A DNA stretch of 64,000 bases from Prostheceraeus crozeri (taxonomy: Eukaryota > Platyhelminthes > Polycladida > Euryleptidae). The translations under genes and the position numbers were made by a program. The notes under the pieces were generated by a model. That model had not been told where the DNA came from. It was given only the letters and a program-made list of their open reading frames with translations, and did not search any database. Below are positions 1 to 12,536 of the stretch, piece by piece (positions within the stretch are counted from its first letter, which is position 1; each line of letters starts with the position of its first letter). Location: the NCBI GenBank assembly GCA_907163375.1, contig CAJQUW010002175.1:62001-126000 (forward strand), read 5' to 3'.

Positions 1-380
1 AGAAGAAGAACTGAGGCAGTTATTCGTAATAAATATTTACTCAGTCTACATGATTATGATGAATGGAAAGCTTGCTAAGGGATTTTATCCATAGCTTGGG
101 ATAAATCATCTGCCTGTTATTGATTGGTTATTGCTACCTACTACCAACATGAAACATAGTAGCTATTACATTTTCTCTTTCAAACCGTGAAGATAGTGAA
201 GAGTAAAATAATAGTTGTCTCACTTGGCTGTCATGAATCGTCACTACTCTCTTGCTAACACCGATTTCATCATTGGTTAAATATTTGATATTGATGACAC
301 ATCGCTTAGAGAGTAAATATTTTTAGGAGACTTGCATCATTAGGTGCTCTGTGTAATCTCATCTACTCCTCCACTTTCAG
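1..380 (+). other. Intron upstream of the PAK-type last exon
   Basis: No coding frame is convincing here. The stretch ends in a pyrimidine-rich acceptor (ctactcctccactttcag) directly before the kinase exon at 381, so it is read as the 3' part of the last intron of that gene. Confidence 0.6.
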
Positions 381-560
381 ACTTCCCCACGCCTTCAGGG
401 ATTCCTTGATCGTCTTCTGGTACGTGATCCTCATGAAAGAGCGACAGCAGATGAACTTTTACAACATCAATTCATCAAGCTGGCGGGTCCTCCGTCTTGT
501 CTTCTGCCTCTCCTCTCCCAGCGACGTGTGAACAACAATAATCCAAATGTTGAACGGTGA
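381..560 (+). CDS. PAK4: Last coding exon of a group-II p21-activated kinase (PAK4/mbt type)
   Basis: The exon opens after a TTTCAG acceptor in phase 0 and gives 59 residues to a TGA at 558-560. It matches the C-terminal lobe end of the Ser/Thr kinase domain. [20 protein letters not shown] carries the conserved subdomain XI arginine, followed by [15 protein letters not shown] and LPLL. The LLVRDP...RATA.ELL.H.F...AGPP series is what PAK4/5/6 and Drosophila mbt have; PAK1-3 read differently at these sites. Group-II PAKs are Cdc42 effectors acting on actin and junctions. The catalytic loop, the DFG segment and the N-terminal CRIB motif must lie upstream, outside the window. A tail of [12 protein letters not shown] follows the domain. 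I am confident of the family and fairly confident of the PAK4 subgroup. Confidence 0.85.
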   Translation, partial: TSPRLQGFLDRLLVRDPHERATADELLQHQFIKLAGPPSCLLPLLSQRRVNNNNPNVER

Positions 561-660
561 TGCCTCCTGATGAGAATCCCCGAGAAACTTTTCATGCACT
601 TGCTGAGTTTTCACTAAGTAAAAGCATCCTAATTTTTAAAACAAATGCATGTAAATAATA

Positions 661-666
661 AATAAA
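661..666 (+). promoter_or_regulatory. Candidate polyadenylation signal of the PAK gene
   Basis: AATAAA lies 100 bases after the kinase stop codon, inside an AT-rich stretch. It is the nearest canonical signal downstream of the stop and may end the kinase transcript. Confidence 0.4.
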
Positions 667-2654
667 ATGCTCCTGCTGTAAAATTTCAATAGACTGATGT
701 ACTGTAGTATTGCAATAACTTTGTATTGAATTACAGTTTTCTTGAAACGCAGTCATTGATGTGCATGGAAAGTTTCTCAATGCCCATAGTCCGCTTTTTA
801 TTAGCTTATATTCACTGTTCATAGCATATCGTCTTATCCTTCATTCTCCGTCCTGAACCTGACCATTCCAATGTTTTCTCAGCAATATTGAAAACGTTTC
901 GTCACATATCTGCAGATAATTGTGCATATCGGAGAATCAAGACAGCTGTCAAACACGTTCGGCAGCATAGCACTTTTGACTACTGAACGTTGGAAATACA
1001 CAAGTCATTTTCATCTCGTATTCTTAATGTCTTCCCGGCTTGAATAGAAAGATAGAGTTATATCGCATAGACATCAAGCCAGTCACTGGGACAATTACAG
1101 TCACTAATCTAAATAGTGTTGGGAAGCCATATAATACATTTACGTGGTGTGTCCAATAAGTTTCCGGACAAATGTAGAAAACTGCAAATCATTCAATTCT
1201 GACATGATGGATCATTAATTTGGAATTTGATGATATGCCAAGTTTTAAGAAGTTTACGCTCTTTTTGTTAGCCTGCAGGCCCATTTTAGAAAATATGCGA
1301 TGTTTTGGTTATTTTGATGAATTTTCAGAGTAATCGATAGACACAGGAAGACAATGCATCAAATAGAATATGTTATGTTGGATAATAGGCACTATCCAGG
1401 TGCATAAGAATGGAGTATTCAGTTTTGTCAGTCAATTCCATTCACAACGCAGTCGTCCATTCTCGAATGAGGTTCGATGTAAAATCAATCACAACTCTGC
1501 AGCAATATCTTTAACTGAGTTTCTTATTGAAAAGATCGAATGCTGGTGTGCAATTCGTTTGTGTGTTCTTCAGATTGGCATACAGCCTTTAATGATGCAA
1601 CTTTTTGAGCAATAAAAAATCTGAGCAAGAGCAGAATAACTAAACACCGTGAGTTATACGCCTACATCCACACCAAGTTGAGGAAAAAATTGCACAATAG
1701 TTTTGTTGGCATTTTCAATAAAAATGAACGGCTAACTAAGTGATGAGTTCCAAAATTTCGCAGTAAATCGTGTCAAGAAGGCCATCAAGCTAGTGGGTCT
1801 TATGTATAGACCACGGCTTCCGAATATCGGTATCGCGACCCATAATGGGGTCGCTAGTACATATATGGCACCATCTGTAGCTCCTAGCGAAAAAGATTTT
1901 GTTCTTTGCTCCGGCCACAACTGCACCATAAAGGCAAAAAACATCAATAAAAACCGTTCCAAATGACAAATCAAGTAAATTTAGCTATACTATACCATAT
2001 GTCTAGAAATAAGGCCTAGCTATTTACGAGATGGATGCATATTTTAACCGGTTAACCACGATATATGCCTACACGTATGTATTTCTCAACGCACAACGCA
2101 TTACTAAGCGATGGTCAAATAAAAGTTTGCAAGACAGCAGGACTGGCTGACAGCCTATTAAAATTTGATGATATTCATATTATTAAACCTATTTATTATT
2201 TTTGAAGGTAATCAGAATCATAAAAGTTTCGAATTAACTGAACTTGGTCTATATAATCACATTTAGCCGATCAGCGATTTTTTTCAAACAAGCACAAATG
2301 ATCAAGTCTTCATTCAGTTGCAGTCCGTGGAGATATTCATGAGATCTGAATGATTTTACAACGACTGAAGGATTCTTTTTTTCGTGCGCTCTTATGGTCA
2401 CAAAACATTTCATTTTCGTCAACTGACCTTTTTATAACTTTTCTCATAAAATTTTTGATTCTAGTCAGCTTTTCAGACTTCAACTTTCAAGCATACAAGG
2501 CTGAAGTAGCAAATTGCCGTCTGATACGCGATACTTACAAAAGCTATGTATTCTCAATTTATTGTACTCGCATTTTTTTCGTCATCTTACGAATTTTACT
2601 TCCATTAAGACCAATTGCAAGGAACGTGACGGAATTAATTACACAATGAGGAGG
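667..2654. other. Intergenic DNA, no gene seen
   Basis: No supported coding region. At about 1147 the words tgtccaataagtttccgg resemble the ends of mariner/IS630-type elements, but I found no matching inverted partner. The short reading frames here have no recognisable motif. Confidence 0.5.
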
Positions 2655-2914
2655 CAGTGGTCGGGCCAGCTGCGAAGGTGTTAATAAAAATGAACTCGCT
2701 GCGAAAAAAATGAGCGTACTCCTGCGAAAAATGAAGTCTTGTTATTTGTGCATTTAAATGGACCTATGCTACTCAATGTAGCGAATGCTGCTTTAGAGGA
2801 TAAATTTGCGTTAGCTGATAGCTAATTACTATGCTTCATGGCATTCGTAGCGTCTTACATCTTGCAACAGGTTCAGCAAAAGAGACAATTTGCAGCGATG
2901 GTTCTTAGTATGTA

Positions 2915-3627
2915 GTCCGGCAGCCAGATCGAGTTTCTGCAGGGAACGAGGCCGAAAATGAGACTTTCACAGAATGATGTACACCCTATGCCTACTACGA
3001 ATCGGAACGTCTGCCGAGTTCTAGTGAGTTCCTCTTCTTGTCAGACAGGATCAAAGAAAAACACATGTTAATCCAATGAGACTCAGATTGCAGTGTTCGG
3101 CTAAAATGAAATTTTCTATGTTTTCTCTGATTAAACGAAAAGTACTAAGCCCATAGTCATAAGTTTTGACATGCAATGTCTTCAGGTCAATTCCTATGAT
3201 ATACATGTGCTTTTATCATGCATCTAATCGGAAATGTATGTGAGAATGTGGATAAAGTTGCTCAAAATGTTTGTGTTTGCCGACATTAAGAGGCTCGCCA
3301 AATCTAAATGTGTTTAGCTTTATAGACAGGAGTGCATGAACATGATAGGAAATGACCTGAAGACATTACATGTCAAAAATTATGACTCTGGGCTTAATAC
3401 TTTTCGTTTAATCAGAGAAAACATAAAAAATTTCATTTTAGCCAAAAACTTCAATCTGCGTCCCATTGGATTAACATGTGTTTTTCTTTGATCTTGTCTG
3501 ACAAGAAGAGGAACTCACTAGAACTCGGCAGACGCGCGAATTCGTAGTAGGCATAGGGTGTACATCATTCTGTGAAAGTCTTATTTTCGGCCTCGTTCCC
3601 TGCAGAAACTCAATCTGGCTGCCGGAC
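2915..3627. mobile_element. Palindromic fold-back MITE nested in the hAT element
   Basis: The two halves are near-perfect inverted copies of about 300 bases each around a centre near 3270. The outer ends read GTCCGGCAGCCAGAT and ATCTGGCTGCCGGAC. TA dinucleotides flank both ends (2913-2914 and 3628-3629), which fits a Tc1/mariner-type target. A diverged partial copy of the same sequence is seen at about 30775-31142. The high similarity of the two arms suggests a younger insertion than its host element. Confidence 0.8.
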
Positions 3628-5867
3628 TAATGTGTTGAGTTTGTGTGGCTCTTTCATACAGCTGAAAGAGCTGTATCAGTGTTTATGTATCAAATTCCCA
3701 CATGTGAACCTTTCAATTCTATGTTTTAGAAGTCGCCGGTGGCTCCGTAAAAAGAAGCCACTGATGTGCTCCCCACATTTTACGAACAGTTCTCACCTGA
3801 CAATAAACAAATTCGGAATTTGAGCATTCTTTAGAAGTGGATGCTGCGAAAAATGGAACAGAAAAATCAACTTCATCTGACGTTTGAAAATATACTTTTA
3901 CAGAATTTTCGCTTAAGTGATGATGCAAAGTCCATAAAATCTCCGAATCTCGAGGCATGTACAATGAAATTCTCGAAGAAGCTGTCATCGACATACATTA
4001 ATGGAAATCCGACAATAAGCATATGTTAAAGGGCTAGCATGGGCATGCACATTGGAAACATCATTATATACGCAGTGCCAGTGGACACACGTTGCCATGA
4101 CAGCAATACCTAAGGAATGACTCCCTGTGACTGACAATTTTGGGTTAGGTACAGTTCCCTTGTCAATGTTCTTTGTAAAGATTCACGGTTGCTCCTTTGA
4201 TGAAATTATGTAAGAGGACCGAATCAACAACTATTGCATGTTTCACTAATTTCACAATCGATTCTGCCGCACAATATCAATCACAGACAGTCTTCGTGAA
4301 AGTATGTGGTTGGCCAATCAACATTCCAAGGCTTATTTAAAATTACAAAAAAAGAATGAGGAATGAGCCGACAAGTGACCATCAGAAAAGGTTTTAAAAA
4401 AGTAACAGCAATAAAGGGAAAATAACTTGATGAAAATGAATTCGATGCTTGAGAATATATTGAGAGATATAAGAAGGAGACTTCGGAAAAAGGAAACACA
4501 CAATGTAATGAAAGCCACTAGTGGAGCCTCCATCAAGTGCAGAAATAATGCAGTCAAAGCATTACCTCTGCATGCGACCAAGATCTTGGATCGAAACTTA
4601 TTGTCCACCAATACTAATTCAAGCTTAGCAGAGTGTATTTTTCCAGCAATATTGATGGAAAACCAAGCAAGACTGCTGTGGGAGGAGACATCAAAGGAAG
4701 AAGAATATCATATGTAACTACATTTCAAGGTTATCATGAAAAGTATTATTGCATCCTTACGAATTGAAATTTCTGCTTGCTCATCATCCGTCCATTCTCA
4801 ATTGGTTCGCATTTATTAATTGCTTTCCTCTTTTGATGAGACCTTTTACTTTCTATTTATTGCTGAAGAATATTTTCCTTTTCTTGTGACCCTTTTGTCG
4901 ACGCCTAATATCAACTGGAGCAGACAGATCCTGTCTTAAATTAGTGACACAATTTAAGTAGCAAAGTTTTTGTAGTTGGTTTAATTGTAAGATAGGTGAC
5001 TTTTTTCATGTTTGTTACATGCACCTGGCACATGTAGTTGTTGAAAAGATTCGGTAACAATATCCCAGCTTAATATTTTACATATCAACAAGAATGGCTC
5101 CTCAGAAGCAATCATTGATGGCGGATATTGCGAACTCATGTAATCAGATCTTTACGAAGAATCTTCTCCGAGGGTCATCAATGACCAAGCGCAGTTGCTT
5201 TCGGAAAATCTCTCTTGTTACAAGTGATTAGTGATGAAAATTTTTCGTGGAAAATTATGGAAAAATTGGAAAATTTTGAAAGTTTTGATATTTTGATAGC
5301 CCCTATAATTTAAGCGCTTTCACTGCCGAGGCAGCTACGTACTAGGTCTAAAACTCTTGATTTCATCATTATTTCGATTAAAGCGATCGCAGCAATACGA
5401 GTTCCGTACGCGGATTTTTGAACATTCCTTTGCCGCCAGTTGGCTTGTGCTAATTTGTTAGCATCACACAGACACCGTTTGGGATAACATGAATCTTGCT
5501 TTGCAATAGGGGTATAATTTCATGCAATGTAAAAGATCTGAAGCAAAAATAATATACTTCATTTGGAGTTTGCTAATTGTTAGCTTGAAAGTTAAGCTTT
5601 ATTATGCAGCGTTGATCATAGTCATACAAATTCTCCATGTGTTGATGAACATATGAAGTATAAGCACACAGTCCACGCAGCATTCATGAGCGACCATATT
5701 GGAAGATATAAAGACTGTAAACTCGTGAAATATTTGGAAACTAAAGATATCTGTGATGAGTAAAAGAATATCGATGATAGCTTCTAACTTATGGCGTAGT
5801 TCCCGATATCTTCGTTGAGGATACACATCCTCCATTTCTAGTTCATATGATTTAGACAGTTCCAAAT

Positions 5868-6035
5868 CGATTTCAGATCTGCCCAAATGAATTTCAGATA
5901 TGATCCAGGTGAATTGGAGATCTCCGGTTGAATTTAAGATCTTTTCAAAGTTGAGCTTCTGACAGATATCTGAAATTCAGCTAGAAAAATCTGAAATCCA
6001 TCTAAAGTCTGTAATTCGTTTGAAAAGATCTGAAA
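5868..6035. repeat. Degenerate short tandem repeats around agatctgaaat
   Basis: Variants of cagatctgaaatt, or its relative aatttcagat, recur every 20 to 30 bases through this interior part of the hAT element. Copies are poorly conserved and in both orientations. The purpose is unknown; sub-terminal transposase sites are possible. Confidence 0.4.
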
Positions 6036-6455
6036 TAGACATGGAAAAGGTGCAGTTGCAGGTTCCAAAAGTTAACATACAGGGATGATAGAGAAGTTTT
6101 CGGTCTTTGGATATTACATAGTCTTTTCAAACGACTATCATAAGTCTCCAAAACAAAGGAGAAAGCGTCAATCACCAAAAAATAAATTTCACAATTTTCC
6201 AATGGAAAATTTTCCATTTGCATCACTGCAAGTGAATAGTTTCCGGTTGAATTAGTGCGCTGTAGCTATATCAAAATTTGCGGAAATTGCATGTAACACA
6301 CAGTCTCTTTAGGAGGATATTGGGCTTTCTTGGTCAAGTTTTAGAAAGAGCGGCGACCAACCTGTTTCATCATGAAATATGATGGTATAATTCGCTGTTG
6401 TTAGTAGGCCTGCGAAAAAAATGCAAAAATGTCTGGCCCGACCACTGTGCGGAGG

Positions 6456-9400
6456 TTGAATTCAATCGTTCAATCCAATACAGAGGTAGCATTGCCGCAC
6501 TGCACCGCATTCTCTGAATCAAGAAAGATCGCGACCTTGATTCGCTAGCATTTTTTCTACCTGATTTTGCCGAATTCTACCTGAATTATTCTAACTGACT
6601 TTGCTCGAAACTTCAGACACAAATTTCATGACTGACGGTTACCATGCGCCCATTGTTTCTTAGCAAGCTGATTAAAAAAGATGATAGACTAATTGGGAAT
6701 TTTTCTGGCGGTTGCGGTCTTCGTCCATTGTGGCTACGCAGTTCAAAATGTTGCGTTCCAAAATGCAGTTTGTTGCATCAACTTAAAATGTTTGAAAATT
6801 TAAGTCTGAAATCGGTTAGATACAACTTCATAGGATTCTATGAATCAGATGATAAAAATGAAGTATTTTTGATCGTTGAAAAGTTCAGGAAGTGAATTTT
6901 TCTATCGATGTGAAATCATTTAGATCCCATCAATCAGAATCACGAAATACTGGATAAAATGGCAGGTTTGCAGAGACGAATGTCCTTCACTATCGACTAT
7001 CTTATTTTGGGCGGCAGATTTTAGACGAGGTCGACAGAATGTCAATAATGATCCATCTGAAAGTAGGCCTGCCGCGGGCTGTGACAACCACGAAGTCCGA
7101 GCCGACGGAAAAGCCTCTGAACAGGGATCGACGCACATACGATTAATATTCTTGTTGAGGAGCTGAATGTATCCAACGGAAGTGTTGGGGGACCCTCGTG
7201 GAAAATGGTTGTCGAAAAGTCAGCTTGTAGTTTTCTTTTCTTGCACCTGACATGCGTCGAAGATGACTGGATGCTTGTACGAATTTGGGCATTACAGAAG
7301 AGTTTAGGGAACGTTTGACTCCCTGTGTTTTCTTATTGTCGATGAAGCTCCTTTGTCTTTATACAATCCACAATCCACCTTACACAATCCAAACGGGAAT
7401 CATTCGCATGGAGGAGAACTGCCGAGGGGAACCTTGGAAGATGCGATCGAGAACTAATCATCGTCGATTTCTTTCACTTTCTTTCATCGAAACAGCTAGA
7501 GATTGTGCTTATTGACTTTTTTGGAAGAACGGTCTGCCATTGCATCGGTAGCTCCAGTAGCCACCCGGAAGCCCTGTTCATTAACGCCTTGTTTGAACAC
7601 ATCCTTGCGCACACATCCGGTATCGTCAGCACGTGCAGCATGCTATCACTGATGCTGGTTTAGCGGTTGTTGTCCATATCCTAATACATACAGCCCGGGC
7701 TTTTCTCCATTCGATTTCTAGTTGCACAGAGATCTGAAAAGACATTTGGGTGGGCAATCATTTGAATGCAGCTCAAGAGGATCTGGAACAATCCATTCGC
7801 GGATTCCTCGGTTAACTTTATTCTTCAAAAACCGCTAGTGACATTGGAAACTTATAATTAGCTACTAGCTAGTTATTGGGTCATTCCGAATCGTAGGCGA
7901 CTGATGAGACATCGTATAGCACGAAACTCAGTGTCTACGACTACTACGGAATTACGTGTTCAAGTCTGAAGTCATCTTTCAACTTTTCTCTTTATTCAAT
8001 TGTTAGGTCTAGCTACCAAAATGATCTATCATGAATTTCAATTGCTTGCATGACAAATATTAAAAAAGTGATACGATGACAATGAATTCAGCAACAATTT
8101 TCCCGAATAACGAATTTTATGTAACCCATAACAAGGATTAGAGGAAATATATGATTTTCTAAATAATTACTATAAATTAATGTTCCCTTAAATGGGCTCA
8201 GCTGCAATAATTTCTCGAAGAAAGCTGTACACGAGTTGAAATAATCATAGCCTATTCACCTAGATTTATCAATGCATAAGCTGGGATTTTGCGTGATTGT
8301 AAAACTACTATCACTGGCAGAGTTATTACAACTTACTCCATCATTCGCTGCATGTGTGCTGCATAGTTGCTGCATATGTTAGGCCTACTGCATAGGGGTA
8401 TACCCCTATGGGCTTATATATGCAGAGGTAATGGCTTCACTTCAAATTTGTTTCCCGTGCTCCCTTCAATAAATTTCTATTTTGTGATCAAATCATTTGC
8501 AAGTTGGCCTAAATATGAACAGTAAATCATGCAGCCGGAGGAGGCAGCTTTACATGCGAAACAGCATGGATATCCATACAGCCATGCTTATTATATTCCT
8601 ATCAATCAATTATTTAATCATCCTGCTACCCTATAGACAATTATTGTCCCATGCCGCATATGGGCTCCGAACCGCATCCATATCCCTAGCCTTAATTTCT
8701 AAAGTGGGCTGATTGCTTCACGGCACTGCATATTTCGTGTGTGAACTTTCTAATGGTGGTCGACTAATTCATTTTCACGGCTTCATTAATCTTTGAGACA
8801 AAATCTAGCACTTCAAAATTTATAGTAGCCTAACAAATTCTAACCTATTTTTTTACAATTTTGAATATTTACCAAATGTTAGACACAGGGATATATAGAG
8901 GCTATCCCTGGTTGGACATAGGCTAGATCACCTTTTAAGTTAAAACGATTAAAATCGTAGCAAGTAAGAGTAACAAGAATGATGCATTTAACTTCTGTAT
9001 GAATGACTTCGATTCAAATAGTCAGCCTCATTTCGTATAGAAGGGTCAAGATTGTCAAGATCTGTTCATATTTCATTCCTTAGTTCAAAGTAGCAAAGTG
9101 CGTCAAGGTAACAAAGTTAAAAAAACAAGCTAATGACTAGTTAATTTTCAATAGGTGCAAAATATGATTTAAAAGATTTTTATTTCCTAAAATGTCTAAA
9201 AATTCTAAAAATACTTACTAGAAGGACAAACAACGCTTCTCCTCATGTGTAATGAATTGTCGAGTAAGTCGTTCTGTTCAAAATTATGTTTATCACTTAT
9301 ATATTGAAAAGATCCTATTTAACAGTCTGCCCATTCAGATGATAAGAGGACAGGTCTGTTTCCAATCAAAATACCAGATCTAGCTAACACAGCGGGATTA

Positions 9401-9652
9401 CGCTATCTAAAATCTACCAAGTGTGTAAGAGAATTAATATTAGTTCCTTAAGCTAAAACGTGAAATAGAATTCTACAAAATATGCATACAAGGTATGAAT
9501 TATTTAAAGAGAATATTTAGCTTATTTGACATGGACATACAGTCAAATCGTCTTACCTACATTACAAGCTAGTTAAAATAGACGAAGTCATGGGACTACA
9601 TCTTCAAAGAAGAATTAGTAAAAATACTCTGCAAATTCGAATAACACAAGTA
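6456..9652. other. Intergenic DNA, no gene seen
   Basis: Several short open frames occur (for example 6644-6895, 7285-7515 and 8497-8712), none with a recognisable domain or splice-supported structure. The one sharp structural feature is a 20-bp perfect palindrome at 8391-8410. Confidence 0.5.
8391..8410. repeat. Perfect 20-bp palindrome
   Basis: CATAGGGGTATACCCCTATG is its own reverse complement over all 20 bases, with no spacer. It is an isolated site with no matching flanking arms, so it is not clearly a transposon centre. Confidence 0.6.
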
Positions 9653-10156
9653 CAGATTGTTTCATAAAAAATGGATCACCCTTAAACATCGCCATAACTT
9701 CAACTTTGTCTAACTCCGCCAAATTTGAACGAATTTCTCTGAAATTTGGAAGATATGTCAGTTATGCTTACTAATATCATTGTCGGAAATTTCAAGCATG
9801 AATATTGAGTTGTTTTCCAGTTATAGATAAAAAAAGTAGTAGATAACTTGATCTTCATTTAGCAATGTTACACAAAATCATACCTCACTCTTATAAAATT
9901 ATATTTGTTTCCTTTGTTATGTAATGTGTTGTTCTACAAGCCAAAAGCTATCAAGCAAAACAAAAATAAAGAAAATCGGTCAATCAGAGCCAGTATAGCA
10001 CCATTATTCATCAACAATAATGTAACTGCTACATGTGATCAACTGGACTTCATGTTCCATAGCTTCCTGACTTCGTTGCGGTGGTGTTGGCAGCACTCCT
10101 GATCGCTTTCAGCTAGAAATCTATCTCTTACCGGTTGAAAACAGTACAAAGCACAA

Positions 10157-10537
10157 ATGAATAACAACGAGATCGCATTCACAAAAGGCAAAGTGTCAGC
10201 CTTGCTAGAACTAGGGTTTTCTTTGCGAGCTACAAGCAAGCGACTAAATGTCCCTTACACAAATGTGCATCGATGGCATAATGATGATTTTCGACTCTGT
10301 CGTAAAGAGGGCTCTGGCCGTCCACGCAAAACATCCAAACGTAGAGACCGCCTAATTTTGAGATTTGTTAAAGTTGATCCAAGTCTCTCGTTAACTGAGA
10401 TGGCTGCACTAGACTCGCCTATTTCTAAGTCCACTATTCGTAGAAGACTTATTGAGTCGAATTTCAAGAGCTGTAAGAGGCCCTCTCACATCGAATTATC
10501 ATATCAGCATACAAAAAGACGTCTCAGATGGCAATGA
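10157..10537 (+). pseudogene. Tc1 transposase, N-terminal DNA-binding part
   Basis: 126 residues from ATG. Residues about 5-55 form the first helix-turn-helix (GKVSALLELGFSLRATSKRL followed by NVPYTNVHRW), then the GSGRPRKTSKRRD hook-like linker, then a second helix-turn-helix (LSLTEMAALDSPISKSTIRR RL). This is the paired-like bipartite DNA-binding region of Tc1 transposases that grips the terminal repeats. The frame stops at RLRWQ, just before the catalytic domain. Confidence 0.8.
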
Positions 10538-10881
10538 GTCATTGTCACTGACGAAATCCATCGACTTGGTTATTTATGGATGATAATGCTACGTGTCACA
10601 GGAGTAGTAGAGTCAACTTATGCAAGTCTCAATTAGGGCTTAGGACATTATCTTGACCAGCTCGTTGTCCTGATCTGAATTCCATAGAAAATGTATGGAG
10701 TATTCTAAAACGTAACGTTCGTCGTTCACTGCTACCTACAGATGGCGTATCACAACTTACGTCACTGTTAAAAAGAGAGTGGAGAAAGTTAGATCAGTCA
10801 AAAATCAACGATATCATCGAATCAATGCCTAGACGAATTGGTAATGTCATTGACAATAAGGGTAGGGCCACAAAATATTAG
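10538..10881 (+). pseudogene. Tc1 transposase catalytic remnants
   Basis: The first catalytic Asp is visible as VIVTDE just after the N-terminal frame's stop. The second follows almost at once as MDDNATCHRSSRV in another frame. The third acidic residue appears as PDLNSIENVW in a third frame, ending GRATKY and TAG at 10879-10881. About 100 residues normally separate the first two Asp residues; here they are about 15 codons apart, so the core has an internal deletion as well as frameshifts. Confidence 0.75.
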
Positions 10882-11038
10882 CTTCTTAAGAACCGTTACT
10901 GTATCATAGCTTATCAGATTATATAAGGACATTTAAATATATTAGGGACATGAAATAACATGAAAAATGCTTTCTGTATCATACTTATGTTTTATTTAGT
11001 CAAATTTTAGGATGATCCACTTTTTATGAAACGGACTG

Positions 11039-12384
11039 TAGTAAAAAATGACTACTTGACTGTTCTAGTGTTAAAGTTATAAAGAAAGTAGCCGCAAAAT
11101 ACATCTGACAATTAGCAACGCCAGAAGCAAGAACACGCATTGTATACAGTCGATCGGTCCAGCATGCTGTACAACAACAAACAAGAAAACTGGTTGCAAT
11201 GTTATTGCAAGAAACGCATATTTATAAAATTGGAATCGGAAGTATATAGAGATCACAAGTAAACGAACTTTTTGGTTACAGCAGTAGGCCTATAGATTCC
11301 ATGCATATAGGCCTATATTGTGATCTATATATAGTAGGACAACTATGATATACATATGGACTACCGAAAAAAGTCTACAATTCGATCAAATCAGCCCTAG
11401 ATAGGCTTGTAAACATAATATTGCGTCTATTATTGTCCCAATTGTCAACATTCGATTTCTCTGTTTTTCATAATAGTATAATTAGGTCTATACATGTTAA
11501 GAATTGAATTCAGTTTACGGGCATTTTGATTTTATGAATTGTCTATGTATCCCGGTCTCATTATTCCTTTATGAAATAATTCAAATACCTGAAAGCTCAA
11601 TTATTTGAAATTGTTGCTTGTTCGTGATTACCGCTCCTAATCATTCAAATTTCGATAATTCAATACTTAACAAAACTTCAGACAGATATCTATATTGAAG
11701 GAAATTTTCAAGGTCAATGATAATTCAAATCTTTCTTGTAGACTGCATGACGAATTCAGTAATTGTTTTTATTTTATTCAGACCAATTGAATATGATGTC
11801 GTTCAGAACTTGAAGTCTGCAATTTATCTCCGTTGCTGATAAATAATCAAACGATCAGCAGTTTTATCGTTTACGTATTAATGCGTGTACAGTTTGAAAA
11901 ATATGTAGATGCGCATAGCTTGCAATATGCAGCATCGTGGTGAAAAACAGCATCCGCATCTGAAAAACAACATCTCCCTCGGTGTATCAGAACTTTGCTA
12001 GCAACACCTCGTGACAAGAACGCCATGAAGTGTGTGACCATGAAATGTAAAGGAATATCAAATGGCAGCGACCCTTAGATGACCAATAATATAAACGGTA
12101 GCACCAATTATAATATAATTGGTATGACCAATAGACGGTTTTTTGTAATACCTCCTCCATAATACTGCATAATGTATGTTTTTTAAACTTCGACACTTTA
12201 TGTGAAAAATATTTCTCCGCGACTTCTACTAATAAGGTCAGAAAAAAGCGAACAATCTACCACGATACAGCACTGTATTCGAATTAAGAATTTTATGGAC
12301 ACAAGCAAATATTTCTATGTTGAAGATAAAATGAAATGAATACCAGTCAGACACGTGATTTCACAAGCGAAGTCTAATGAGGAC
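11039..12384. other. Intergenic / LAMP 3' flank, no other gene seen
   Basis: AT-rich DNA between the Tc1 copy and the LAMP stop codon. It includes short mirror-like taggcctata words near 11285-11335. The LAMP 3' untranslated region should lie at its right end on the - strand; no unambiguous polyadenylation signal was chosen. Confidence 0.4.
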
Positions 12385-12536
12385 TCAGTCAACGGTGGCA
12401 TAAGGACTGGGATTGGTTCTTCGAGAGATGTAGTAGCCTGCGATGATGACGATGACAAGAAGAGCTAAACAGCTGGCAATGACAAATGCAGTGATCGGAG
12501 AACGCGGCCGCTCGCTGTCTGCTGGACATTCATGTG
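12385..12536 (-). CDS. LAMP-family glycoprotein, last coding exon (membrane segment and tail)
   Basis: On the - strand a TTTTGCAG acceptor precedes the exon, entered in phase 1. It reads AHECPADSERPRSPITAFVI, then a hydrophobic helix ASCLALLVIVIIAGYYI, the stop-transfer SRR, and the tail TNPSPYATVD. The Cys-x-x-Asp before the helix and the GRR-like end match vertebrate LAMP1/2/CD63L layouts, where the last luminal Cys closes the LAMP domain. The tail is about 10 residues and carries YATV, a Tyr-x-x-hydrophobic lysosomal sorting signal. Phase joins exactly to the exon at 18445-18633. Confidence 0.85.

Larger units (their letters stand above)
2655..6447. mobile_element. hAT-type DNA transposon, decayed or non-autonomous
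   Basis: Terminal inverted repeats CAGTGGTCGGGCCAG (2655) and CTGGCCCGACCACTG (ending 6447) face each other. They are flanked by TGAGGAGG (2647-2654) and TGCGGAGG (6448-6455), an 8-bp target duplication with one mismatch. An 8-bp duplication plus CAG-type ends is the hAT signature. Just inside both ends the motif tgcgaaaaaaatg is repeated. No transposase domain is recognisable. Short frames at 3841-4029 and 4427-4717 could be remnants, but I cannot assign them. A palindromic MITE is inserted at 2915-3627. Confidence 0.8.
9653..11038 (+). mobile_element. Tc1-type DNA transposon, internally deleted
   Basis: Inverted ends CAGATTGTTTCATAAAAA.TGGATCA at the left and the complement of CAGTCCGTTTCATAAAAA.TGGATCA at the right are flanked by TA at 9651-9652 and 11039-11040. 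The length is 1386 bp, slightly short for Tc1. The transposase inside lacks the middle of its catalytic core and is interrupted, so the copy cannot move itself. Confidence 0.85.
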
